Positions 25,988 through 34,197 of a stretch of DNA of 64,000 nt are shown here, one piece after another. Position 1 is the stretch's first letter, and every line of letters starts with the position of its first letter. The DNA is taken from contig JAWKRG010000013.1 in assembly GCA_041389725.1 (NCBI GenBank), positions 124,001 through 188,000 of the forward strand. The letters are read 5' to 3'. The notes under the pieces were generated by a model. It saw nothing but the letters and a program-made list of their open reading frames with translations, had not been told where the DNA came from and ran no database searches. The stretch comes from Polyangiaceae bacterium (GTDB lineage: Bacteria > Myxococcota_A > Polyangia > Polyangiales > Polyangiaceae). A program made the position numbers and the translations under genes.

Positions 25988-28183
25988 TCAGCCGTTGCTG
26001 CGCAGGCCACCCGGCACATACACGTTCGACTCGACCAGCATGCGCGCAATCGTGTCCAACAGGACCTGGGCGTCCACGGGCTTGTTCAGCACGGGCCGCT
26101 CGATTCGCGTGAGAAAGCTCCGGGCTCGCTCCGTGAACTCGCCGCCGGTGCAGAACACTACTCGACGCTGCAAGGGGGGAGCCGTCTTTTGTAGGCCTTC
26201 GTAGAACGCCACGCCATCGACGTCGGGCATCATCACGTCGCACAGGATGACGTCGAACTGCTGGTCGCCCGCCACCAACTGCAGCGCTTCTTTGCCACCC
26301 GGCGCCGTCACCACCTCGTGGCGATCGCGCAGCAAGCGCTGGAAGGCGCGCAGGATGGACGGTTCGTCGTCCACAATCAGCACCCTGGCTCGATAGTGGG
26401 CACGCAGCGCCGAGGGCGGCGCTGAAGCCTGCTTGACGCTGAGGCCAGACTGAAGCGGGAGACTCAGCACGAAGCGACTGCCCGCCCCTGCTTCGCTCTC
26501 CACTTCGATCAGCCCCTTGTGCCGCAGGGCAATGTCCGCGGCAACGGAGAGGCCTAGACCCGTGCCCACGTCGCGTTTGGTCGTGAAGAAGGGCTCGAAG
26601 ATGCGCGAAGCGTCCGCGATACCGACGCCGTTGTCTTGCACCGCGACGCAGATGCGCTCGCCTTGGGTGAACGTCGTGACGCGGACTCGATTCTCGCGCG
26701 CTGGCGCCTGGTCGAAGGCCTGCGCAGCGTTGACTAGCAGGTTCATCACGACCTGAGTCAGCTGCATTCGGTCGCCTCGCACCGGCGGAATTGCACCCAG
26801 TTCCAGGGAGAGGCTCGCGCGGTGGCGGATCTCGTTTTTGGCGATGCGGGCGGCATCCCGCACGACGTCATTGAGATCCAAGTCGACGCGCTGCCCGCGA
26901 TCCATGCGAGCAAAAGCACGCAAGTCCTCGACCGCAGCAGCGATGCGCTGCACCGCATCGATGCTCTCCGACGCGATCTCGTTCACCTCGTCTGCGTCTA
27001 CTCTGTCCGCACGCCGAGCTCGCCCGGCGAGGGTCTGCAAGTTGGACAAGATCACACTCAGCGGGTTGTTGACCTCGTGCGCGACGCCGGCCGCGAGCTG
27101 GCCGACGGATGCAAGTTGCTCGCTGCGAACCAACCGCTCCCTCAGTTCGTCCAGCGCCGGGTCATGGTCCTCCTCGACGAAGTCAGCGATCAGCGGCGAG
27201 AGTTGCTTGGAGATGGCCTCGATGACTTCGAGGGTGAAGGCGTCGTGAGCGCGGCTTGCGGGCTCAGCGATCAGCAGCGCACCGTAGGGCCGCCCGCGTG
27301 CACCAAGGGGAACGGCCACCACCGAGCTGAGTCCACACTCGGATAGATCGCGCAGGCTCTGATCCGCTTCCGCTGCTACGTCGTCGGAGTAGACGGCGCG
27401 CCCCGTCTCCATCGCCTGACGCTCCAGGCTCGAGATGTCCGCTGCCGAGCAGCTCACGCTCGCTCCGTTTTCGTCGAAGGCCGCAAACCGCCGATAGCTC
27501 GCGTTTTCGTCGCGAATCACGATGCTCATCTTGGACAGCGGAATCACGTCCTGAAACGCACGCGCGATGGCGCGAAACGCCGACTTTGCGTCGAGCGTCG
27601 CACGTGTGCTGGCCAAGCTCGACCCAAGCGCCGATACGGTCGCGTCACAAACGCGAAGTGCGCTGGGGGTTCGCGGCGACGAAAGGGCTGGCACGAGCAG
27701 ATCCGCCACCGCGCTCACCATGATCGCCTGGCGCTCGTCGGAATCTCGTGAACGAAAGCCACGCGCGGCCACTACTCCGAGGAGTCGAGTGCTGGACATC
27801 ACCGCCGACACGCGGGTGCCCGTCGGCGCGCGCTGTTCGATCCGCGAGCGAACGTCGCGCTGCTGGGCGTCGAATTCGCCAAGGGTGTGAGCCGTCCAGC
27901 GCGACAGCTGATGCTGGTCGGAGCCGCTCGTGCAGCTGACGACCTCGTTGCCAACGAATGCGGCGACCGCGAAGGTTCTCGCCCCCACGGCGCGGCGAGC
28001 CAGACCGGCGAGCTCCCGCAGTTGTGCTGGGGATTCGAGGGTTCGCTGGCCGAGTCGGGCTAGTTGCGCCAGTGCTTCCACCCGTGAGAGGTGGCGCGGA
28101 GGGTTGGAAGAGCGCGAAGTTGCCACGGTTTGGGATCCTACAACGTTCGGGCTCCCGCCAGCACAGGACGACGCGCAATCCAT
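25988..28183 (-). CDS. Hybrid histidine kinase: GAF - HisKA - HATPase - receiver
   Basis: The 731-residue protein (ATG 28183) is soluble: no membrane helix is visible. The N-terminal region (about 30-180) is helical/beta and unassigned. A GAF-like domain (about 200-340) contains SKMSIVIRDENASYRRFAAF and RPYGALLIAEPAS. The transmitter has the H-box (GVAHEVNNPLSVIL), N-box (NLLVNAAQAF), G1 (DNGVGI) and G2 (GTGLGLSVA). A C-terminal receiver follows (VLIVDDEPS, phospho-acceptor Asp in ILCDVMMPDVDG, and NKPVD). It would autophosphorylate and pass phosphate to its own receiver; no separate output gene is adjacent except the two sigma54 activators. The open frame extends farther upstream but there overlaps the divergent lipoprotein gene. 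Confidence 0.85.
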   Translation of the reverse strand: MDCASSCAGGSPNVVGSQTVATSRSSNPPRHLSRVEALAQLARLGQRTLESPAQLRELAGLARRAVGARTFAVAAFVGNEVVSCTSGSDQHQLSRWTAHTLGEFDAQQRDVRSRIEQRAPTGTRVSAVMSSTRLLGVVAARGFRSRDSDERQAIMVSAVADLLVPALSSPRTPSALRVCDATVSALGSSLASTRATLDAKSAFRAIARAFQDVIPLSKMSIVIRDENASYRRFAAFDENGASVSCSAADISSLERQAMETGRAVYSDDVAAEADQSLRDLSECGLSSVVAVPLGARGRPYGALLIAEPASRAHDAFTLEVIEAISKQLSPLIADFVEEDHDPALDELRERLVRSEQLASVGQLAAGVAHEVNNPLSVILSNLQTLAGRARRADRVDADEVNEIASESIDAVQRIAAAVEDLRAFARMDRGQRVDLDLNDVVRDAARIAKNEIRHRASLSLELGAIPPVRGDRMQLTQVVMNLLVNAAQAFDQAPARENRVRVTTFTQGERICVAVQDNGVGIADASRIFEPFFTTKRDVGTGLGLSVAADIALRHKGLIEVESEAGAGSRFVLSLPLQSGLSVKQASAPPSALRAHYRARVLIVDDEPSILRAFQRLLRDRHEVVTAPGGKEALQLVAGDQQFDVILCDVMMPDVDGVAFYEGLQKTAPPLQRRVVFCTGGEFTERARSFLTRIERPVLNKPVDAQVLLDTIARMLVESNVYVPGGLRSNG

Positions 28184-28211
28184 CCTACTTTGACCCACAC
28201 TTGCGCCGATG

Positions 28212-28241
28212 TTCGGCCCTTGGCGGGGAGTTCGGTAGAAT
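28212..28241 (+). promoter_or_regulatory. Candidate sigma70-type promoter of the small lipoprotein gene
   Basis: TAGAAT (28236-28241) is a good -10 match, with TTCGGC 18 bases upstream as a weak -35. The predicted start near 28248 would leave a leader of about 11 bases before the ATG at 28259, with AGAGG as ribosome-binding site. Confidence 0.3.
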
Positions 28242-28258
28242 GTGCGCAGAGGTCGACG

Positions 28259-28729
28259 ATGACGAGAGCAACAATGGGTGCAGTGGTCTGGCTCTTGACC
28301 GCCTGTGGCGCCTCCGAACGCGTGGCACCGGAGCGTCCGCCAGGCAACGCAGTCGAACACTGGCAGCGAAAGCTGGGTGGCCGGGTTCAGGATTGCGGCA
28401 ACGCACGGCAGGGAGTTCAAGACGAAACGTGCGCAGTGCAGCGCGTATTCGAATGCCTGCACGGCGCCCTTGAAGTCTGCCGACCCGCCCACGGCGTCTG
28501 GTACTCCCTCACCGGAGAGGGCGACGCGGTTCGGACGGACTACTTCGTGGCGGACAAGTCCGGGGCCTGCGTGTACGTCGTGATCGAGGATCGCAGCACC
28601 GACCCCCTCGCGAAGCCTCCCGTGGTCGAGCGGGAATGTCGTTCCGCCAGTTGGACCCCGCAGCCCGCCCAACCCAGCTGCCAAGTCCTATCGCCGGTGG
28701 ACTGCGGCCGCGCAGCCCACGGCCCATGA
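28259..28729 (+). CDS. Small putative lipoprotein, function unknown
   Basis: The 156-residue protein begins with a very short signal peptide and lipobox (MGAVVWLLTACGAS). The ATG at 28259 has AGAGG upstream; the frame is open earlier, but that part overlaps the divergent kinase. The mature protein has several cysteines (CGNARQGVQDETC, FECLHGALEVC, CVYVVIED, CQVLSPVDC) that could form disulfides. It shows no known domain. The phrase FVADKSGACVYVVIEDRS suggests a beta-sheet core. It lies between the hybrid kinase and the second sigma54 activator and stops 6 bases before that gene's end. A role as envelope sensor for the neighbouring kinase is only a guess. Confidence 0.55.
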   Translation: MTRATMGAVVWLLTACGASERVAPERPPGNAVEHWQRKLGGRVQDCGNARQGVQDETCAVQRVFECLHGALEVCRPAHGVWYSLTGEGDAVRTDYFVADKSGACVYVVIEDRSTDPLAKPPVVERECRSASWTPQPAQPSCQVLSPVDCGRAAHGP

Positions 28730-28735
28730 CGAACG

Positions 28736-30040
28736 TCACTTCAAGCCGTGGCGCCGGATGAGTTCCATCAAGTAGCTGCGATCCATCCGCGCGTCTCTGG
28801 CCGCTTGGCGAACATTGCCAGCGGAACGTTCGAGCAGCCGGGTGATGTAGCGCGCCTCGAAGGCGTCCACGATCCGCTGTTTGGCATCCCGAAAGGACAA
28901 CTCGTCGACCTGCTCCGCGAGCTCGCTGAGCCCGAGCGCGCTGGCCCCGGTGCGCAACACCTGCTCCGTTTCGCCAAGCGCCAGCGCTCCCAACACGACG
29001 TTGCGCAACTCCCGTACGTTCCCCGGCCAGCGATGGGCTTGCAGTCGCTCCATGGCATCCTTGGGAAAAAGCCGCTCGACCGCAGCAGTGCTGCCCGCCT
29101 CACGCACGAAATGACGCACGAGTTCGGGGATGTCCGCCGCGCGTTCGCGCAGCGGCGGCACCTCCAGCAGCACCACGGCAATGCGATAGAACAGGTCCAG
29201 GCGAAAGCTTCCCGTGTTGACCGCTTCGCGGAGGTCGCGGTGCGTGGCCGAGACGATGCGCACATCCACGTCGATGTCCTTCTGCCCTCCGAGCCGACGC
29301 AACTTGCCGCGCTCCAGCACACCGAGCAGTGCAGCCTGCAGCTCGGGAGTCAGCTCACCGATCTCGTCGAGGAAGACTGTTCCGCCGTGGGCGCGCTCGA
29401 AGGCACCGATGTGCTGCCGCTCCGCTCCGGTAAACGCCCCCCGCTCGTGCCCGAAGAGCTCGCTGGAGAAAAGTGTGGGCGACAAGGCCGCGCAGTCGAC
29501 GGTGACGAAGGGTTGGCCCTTGCGCGGGCTCTCCGTCGCAATGGCACGTGCCACCACCTCCTTGCCCGTACCTGACTCGCCAATGAGCAGAATCGGGACT
29601 TCCGACTGAGCGACCTTGTGCGCCCGCACACACAGTCGGCTCAGCGCGGGGCTCTTGCCCACGAGGCCGCCGAAACTGGGCGGAGCGCTTTGGGGTGCGA
29701 GCAACTCTCCGTCGCTGACGCGCAACTCGGCCTGCCCCAGGCTCACCGACGCTCCGGGCGTGAGCCACACGCTCGATGCGTGAAAACTGACGTCGCCGGC
29801 GCGGGTGCCGTTGGTCGAGCCGAGATCGGTCACGCGGATCTTGCCCCCGTCGCGACGGATTTCCAGATGAAACCTGGAAACGGTGCCGTCGGAAATCACC
29901 AGGTCGTTGCCTTGTGCGCTGCCGACGCGCACAAGGTCGCCTTTGACGGAGCCCCGAGCGGCCGATGGAGCCAGTACCTCCACCGAGATGGAGCGCAGCA
30001 AAGAGTGACTCGGCTCGATCGGAATGGTGTGGTCCGACAT
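28736..30040 (-). CDS. FHA-domain sigma54-dependent transcription activator (2)
   Basis: The 434 residues have the same FHA-AAA+-Fis order as the gene at 24521-25912. FHA: GSAQGNDLVISDGTVSRFHL and DLGSTNGTRAG. AAA+: GESGTGKEVVARA, SSELFGHERGAFTGAE (with the sigma54 contact loop) and GGTVFLDEIGEL. C-terminal helix-turn-helix: SAGNVRQAARDARMDRSYLM. The two activators share the ending pattern RMDRxYL and are clear paralogues. The start is ATG 30040 (MSDHTIP); another ATG four codons upstream is possible. The paralogous kinase gene ends 35 bases upstream on the same strand, so a kinase-to-FHA-activator pathway is plausible (inference). Confidence 0.85.
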   Translation of the reverse strand: MSDHTIPIEPSHSLLRSISVEVLAPSAARGSVKGDLVRVGSAQGNDLVISDGTVSRFHLEIRRDGGKIRVTDLGSTNGTRAGDVSFHASSVWLTPGASVSLGQAELRVSDGELLAPQSAPPSFGGLVGKSPALSRLCVRAHKVAQSEVPILLIGESGTGKEVVARAIATESPRKGQPFVTVDCAALSPTLFSSELFGHERGAFTGAERQHIGAFERAHGGTVFLDEIGELTPELQAALLGVLERGKLRRLGGQKDIDVDVRIVSATHRDLREAVNTGSFRLDLFYRIAVVLLEVPPLRERAADIPELVRHFVREAGSTAAVERLFPKDAMERLQAHRWPGNVRELRNVVLGALALGETEQVLRTGASALGLSELAEQVDELSFRDAKQRIVDAFEARYITRLLERSAGNVRQAARDARMDRSYLMELIRRHGLK

Positions 30041-30074
30041 GCGCCGGAGCATAGCGGGCTTTGGCGCGCCCCGC

Positions 30075-32030
30075 TCAACTCAACTCGAGACGCCCAGCAA
30101 ACACGCCGCCGTCCGCAGCCACTGCCAATACGCGCCCGACGTCCGCGTAGAGCGACACGATCGGCGCCGCGTCCACCGGCGCCTGGAGCACCTGGGTGAG
30201 GCGGCCACTGTGTGCCACGCCAAACCAGATGCCCCGTGCCCCTGCAACCCACTCGTTGCCCAGCACATCGAGGGCAACGGCGGAGAGGTTGGGCTCCCCG
30301 ACCAACGTGCGATCCGTGAAAACGCCGCCCGCACAGGCTAGCAGCTGGCCCCGCGGTCCCACCGCCAGAGCACTACCCGCGGCGCGGCTGGCGGCGGCCT
30401 GAACGAGGGCGGCCGCGGGAGCGCGCCGCGGAAAGTCGGCGGTCATCGCCAGGGGATCGACCGCCGCTGCGTAGCCCCCGCCGCTGGTGCTGCGGCCCAC
30501 CACCAGCCAGCGTTGATCTGCGATTCGTGAAAGGCCGGCGATCAACGCAGCGCCGACCAGCGGCACGGGTCGGGCCCAGCGCCGGCTCACGCGCGCTGAA
30601 AGCGCCCATGCGCCGTCCACCGTGCGAAGCGCCACCGCCGCCAAATCGCCGGGGTCTCCGTCGACCAAGGCGATCCGTCCCAAGTTGGGGTCAGGCTCGA
30701 TCAGCGGGCGAACACCCTCGGCGTCCAATTCGAACACGCCGCTGCTTTGGTCGACGAAAAGAAAACTTCCAGGGGCTCGGCGCGACACGCTGAGGGGGCG
30801 ATAGCCTTCGTGCAAAGCGGCGCTCCACGCTTGCCCATCGAAGAAACGCAGCCCTGCAGTCGTGGCAGCCAGGCAGCGGCCGTCGCCATCCCAAGCGCAG
30901 TCGAGCACGACCCAGCCATCCACACTCGGAGCGCGCCGTTCGAACTGAGGCGCGCTCTGCGTCTGTCGGCGGCGCGCACTCTCGATGCTCGTCGTCCAAC
31001 GTCGCTGGGAACGCGTGCTAGCCGGCTCCGAAGCCAACACGTTGGCGACCTCTGCCGCGAACGCCTGCGCAGAGGGCGTGCGCTTCCGCGGATCGGCGGC
31101 GGTTGCGCGCAGGATGCACGCGTCCAGCGCCGCGCAAGCTCGCTCCTGGCGCGCGATCTCCGGAGCCAGGGTGGGGTGTGCGCGCACACTGGGCCGCGTG
31201 GCATCGTTGGCTAGCAGCACGGCGTCCACCGCCGAGCGCCCGGGAAAGAGCTTCTGACCCGTGAGGGTGAAGTACAGCACGCCGGCCAGGGCGAATACGT
31301 CCGTCCAGGGCCCGATTTCGTCACGCAGATGCAGTTGTTCCGGCGGGATGTAGCCCGGCGATCCAAGCGCCATGTCGCCGAAGGTGGACTCCACGCCGGC
31401 GGGCCGGGCGATGCCAAAATCCGAGATCTTGAAGATCTCGTCATGGTTGCTGCCACAGCAGAGCACGTTGCTGGGCTTGAGGTCGCGGTGAACGACGCCG
31501 ACTGCGTGGATCTCCTCCAGCCCCCGCGCCATGTGCTCGACGACCTTGAGGGCTCGCTGCGCGTCGAAGGCATGGCTGGTCTGTTCGAGGGCGTAGGCCA
31601 CGCGTCGATGGAGCGTTTCGCCTTCCACGCCTCCGTGCACGTACTCGACCGCGAGCCAGGGCACCTCGATGCTCATTCCGTCGTGGTCGACGGGAACGCT
31701 GCCCGTGTCCAGCAGCCGGACGACGAAGGGCGACGGCGGGACCCGCTCGTTGAGGCGCCCCAATGCGACTGCTTCTTTGCGCAACGCCCGGGAGGCAAGC
31801 TCTCGCGCTCCCAACACCATGCTGGGGCGCCAGATCTTGAGCACCACTGGGCCGACGGACCCCGGCGCGTGACGCATGGCGAGACAGGCGATGGCAAAGC
31901 CGCCGCGTCCGATGACGTGCTCGAGGCGATAGCGCACCGCGGGCTGAGTCGGGCTCACGATGTCGACGCCGTGGAGACTGCTGACCTCGCTGGCGAACAA
32001 CCGCGGGTCGACGTCGGTCCTACTCGCCAC
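30075..32030 (-). CDS. Ser/Thr kinase with C-terminal sensor region (paralogue 2)
   Basis: A 651-residue soluble kinase. The kinase domain (about 30-320) has GRGGFAIACLA, the lysine of VVLKIWRP, a canonical HRDLKPSN, DFGIARPAG and GSPGYIPPEQ. The C-terminal half (about 345-651) matches the gene at 17178-19163 in phrase and order: AWDGDGRCLAAT, VVGRSTSGGGYAA, LYADVGRVLAVAADGG. The shared insert EYVHGGVEGETL and the LCCG after the catalytic loop are also common to both. They are therefore paralogues, and this copy keeps the canonical Lys that the other lacks. It lies just upstream of, and on the same strand as, the FHA-sigma54 activator, a likely partner (inference). Confidence 0.83.
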   Translation of the reverse strand: MASRTDVDPRLFASEVSSLHGVDIVSPTQPAVRYRLEHVIGRGGFAIACLAMRHAPGSVGPVVLKIWRPSMVLGARELASRALRKEAVALGRLNERVPPSPFVVRLLDTGSVPVDHDGMSIEVPWLAVEYVHGGVEGETLHRRVAYALEQTSHAFDAQRALKVVEHMARGLEEIHAVGVVHRDLKPSNVLCCGSNHDEIFKISDFGIARPAGVESTFGDMALGSPGYIPPEQLHLRDEIGPWTDVFALAGVLYFTLTGQKLFPGRSAVDAVLLANDATRPSVRAHPTLAPEIARQERACAALDACILRATAADPRKRTPSAQAFAAEVANVLASEPASTRSQRRWTTSIESARRRQTQSAPQFERRAPSVDGWVVLDCAWDGDGRCLAATTAGLRFFDGQAWSAALHEGYRPLSVSRRAPGSFLFVDQSSGVFELDAEGVRPLIEPDPNLGRIALVDGDPGDLAAVALRTVDGAWALSARVSRRWARPVPLVGAALIAGLSRIADQRWLVVGRSTSGGGYAAAVDPLAMTADFPRRAPAAALVQAAASRAAGSALAVGPRGQLLACAGGVFTDRTLVGEPNLSAVALDVLGNEWVAGARGIWFGVAHSGRLTQVLQAPVDAAPIVSLYADVGRVLAVAADGGVFAGRLELS

Positions 32031-32215
32031 CGCGCACCCGGTGCGTTCTCTTGGTGCCCACGTCAGCTACCGCCCTCGCCATCGGGCCCGAGCATAGCGC
32101 GCAGAAGGCCCTGCACGCCCAAATCTCGCTGGGCCTCGGCCGACCGCCGCAAGGGGCGGCGGCGCCTGGAAGCACGAGTGTTGGCGCGCGCGCAGATTTC
32201 TGGCAGCAAAGCGCC

Positions 32216-32392
32216 ATGGCAACGTGCAAAGGCTGCGGCGAGGACGTCGACGAGCTGGTCACCGTCAAGGTTGGCGGCAAGAGCAAGAAGCTGTGCGAGG
32301 ATTGCGCCGAGCTGGCGCAAGAGCAAGATGCTTTGGCCGAAGAGAGCGAGTCCGTGGTGCAGCAGATGATGGGCTTCAAAGGACGCCGCTGA
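32216..32392 (+). CDS. Zinc-ribbon micro-protein
   Basis: A 58-residue protein with two CxxC pairs: CKGC (residues 4-7) and CEDC (27-30). A basic hairpin-like segment (VTVKVGGKSKK) lies between them and a glutamine/glutamate-rich helix follows. The spacing suits a single zinc ribbon. There is no enzyme domain. It ends 12 bases before the downstream kinase gene on the same strand, so the two are probably co-transcribed. It could be a small regulator or DNA/RNA binder. The ATG at 32216 is chosen because the sequence upstream in the same frame is low-complexity; no strong ribosome-binding site is visible. Confidence 0.6.
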   Translation: MATCKGCGEDVDELVTVKVGGKSKKLCEDCAELAQEQDALAEESESVVQQMMGFKGRR

Positions 32393-32404
32393 GAGAGGGA
32401 TCGC

Positions 32405-34177
32405 GTGGAACTCCAAAGCGGCGATCGAGTCGACCGCTTCACCCTCGAAGAGTTGCTCGGTGAAGGCGGACAGGGGTCGGTGTGGCGTGCAACGGACCCC
32501 CTTGACGCAAGCTCACCCCGCGCGCTGAAGCTCATCCCCTTGGCCTTGGCTCGCGGCAGCGCCTTGGAGCGCGCGCGGCGCGAGGCCCACGCCCTCTCCC
32601 GCCTGGAACATCCCTCCTTGGTTGCCTGCGACGGGCTGTTCGAGGATCTGAAGCGCGGCATGATGGGACTGGTCATGGGGTTCGTGAAGGGAACCTCGCT
32701 GCTCTCCGCACAAAGCGACCCCCGCTTCAGCGACGCCCACGCCGCTGCCGTCTTGCGCCACCTGGCCAACGCCCTCGCCTACCTACATGGGCGCGGCATC
32801 GTGCATCGCGACATCAAGTTCGAAAACGTTCTGATCGCCGAGTCATTCTACGAGCAACCCGACGAAGCCAAACACGTGGTGTTGGTGGATCTGGGGATCG
32901 CCATCGACACGGACCCGGGCACCCGACTCACTCGCGAAGGGGGCCTCGTGGGCACGCTCTCCTACTTGGCTCCGGAAGCACTGGACCCAGCCAATTTCCA
33001 GGGCAGCACCGCGTCTCCCTGCGTCGATGTCTTCGCCTGGGGCGTGCTGGCTGCTCGGCTGCTCACCGGCCGCCACCCAACGGGGCTGGCGCTGTCTTCC
33101 ACGCCCTTCGTGTTCGCGGAAGCATATCGCAAAGCCAAGGAAGGAGCGGCGCTGCCCGTGGCCTCCGTCGACGGTGCGTGGGGGACTCTGCTGCAGGATG
33201 CGCTGTCGGTGGACACCAAGACGCGCATCGCGGATGGAACCGAACTCGCGCTGCGCGTCCGGGACGCAGCGCCGCCGCACCGGCGACTCGAGGCGCCCGA
33301 GGTCGCGGCCACGGTTCAAGCCGAGCCTGGCGCACAACCGGCGCACACGGCACAAGACTCGGCTGCCTACGGACAGGCGCGCTCGGTCGTCGAACCCGAG
33401 GCGCCCCCGGTCGGCAAAGAGTCCAGCGGAAGCCTGACGAAGGCGATGCTGTTGGTGACGGGGTTGGTGATTGCAGGAGGTGGCGCGTTGTATCTGGCCA
33501 ACGCAACGTGGAACGGCACGCCCAATCGACAGCCCCAGCCCGAGCCCACCGCGCCGACGCTCGTTCCGAGTGCGCGCCCCGTCGCGCCGCCCAGCGCCGC
33601 GCCCGAACCACTTCAACCTCGCGCGCAGCTCTTGCCGGGCTGCACGGCGCTCTGCGACTGCTGCTCGTCGGGAAACGACTGCGGGGATGCAGGCTGCGAC
33701 GCGACCCTCGCTCCCGAAACACGCGTCATGCTGCGCTTGGCGAGCGTCGAGCATGCCAAGGGAGTCGCGTGGCCCGCGACCGTGACCGGCCGAGTATGCA
33801 TGACGACTTCGAGCGACAGCGCTATCCCCACCGCCGCTCCGCCCCCGGAGTGGACTTGTTTTCCGGTGCGGCGCACCGACGATGAAGCCGAGGGTGGCGG
33901 CCTCGAGACCAAGGTGTCGACCCTGGCCACGGGTCAGGTGCGCATCGCCGTGCAACAACGAATGGACGTGGACGCGACCGCCGAGGTGTGGTCGCCGATG
34001 TCCGACGGCGTGGTCAAGCTCGGCGGGCCCCTTCAGGGGGCGGCCTTCTGCCGCGGCGTCGAGCCCCTCCCCCTCGACGGCGCGATCCAAGTTCCAATCG
34101 GCCGGTTGCGACTCTTCGTGGACTCCCCGGACGCGCCAGCGCCCAAGCGTTGCCCCGCGACGGAAGCCAATCCCTGA
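32405..34177 (+). CDS. Ser/Thr kinase with DLG motif, transmembrane helix and Cys-rich extracytoplasmic region
   Basis: The 590-residue protein starts at GTG 32405 with GAGAGAGGG upstream. The kinase domain (about 12-280) has GEGGQGSVW, the lysine of ALKLIPL, HRDIKFENV and GTLSYLAPEA. The metal-binding motif is DLG (VDLGIAID) in place of DFG; the Asp is kept, so activity is likely. A membrane helix lies near residues 343-365 (AMLLVTGLVIAGGGALYLA). The external part contains a cysteine cluster (GCTALCDCCSSGNDCGDAGC), then a beta-rich tail with further Cys. The cluster could bind metal or respond to redox (inference). It follows the zinc-ribbon gene by 12 bases and converges on the HhH protein gene. 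Confidence 0.83.
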   Translation: MELQSGDRVDRFTLEELLGEGGQGSVWRATDPLDASSPRALKLIPLALARGSALERARREAHALSRLEHPSLVACDGLFEDLKRGMMGLVMGFVKGTSLLSAQSDPRFSDAHAAAVLRHLANALAYLHGRGIVHRDIKFENVLIAESFYEQPDEAKHVVLVDLGIAIDTDPGTRLTREGGLVGTLSYLAPEALDPANFQGSTASPCVDVFAWGVLAARLLTGRHPTGLALSSTPFVFAEAYRKAKEGAALPVASVDGAWGTLLQDALSVDTKTRIADGTELALRVRDAAPPHRRLEAPEVAATVQAEPGAQPAHTAQDSAAYGQARSVVEPEAPPVGKESSGSLTKAMLLVTGLVIAGGGALYLANATWNGTPNRQPQPEPTAPTLVPSARPVAPPSAAPEPLQPRAQLLPGCTALCDCCSSGNDCGDAGCDATLAPETRVMLRLASVEHAKGVAWPATVTGRVCMTTSSDSAIPTAAPPPEWTCFPVRRTDDEAEGGGLETKVSTLATGQVRIAVQQRMDVDATAEVWSPMSDGVVKLGGPLQGAAFCRGVEPLPLDGAIQVPIGRLRLFVDSPDAPAPKRCPATEANP

Positions 34178-34197
34178 GCCGACAGAAGAAGCGATCG

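Noticed and set aside
17178..32030. Calling the two propeller-type kinases a duplicated DNA segment
   Set aside because: The proteins are clearly related, but I saw no long nucleotide identity, and the flanking genes differ, so an old duplication is more likely than a recent repeat.
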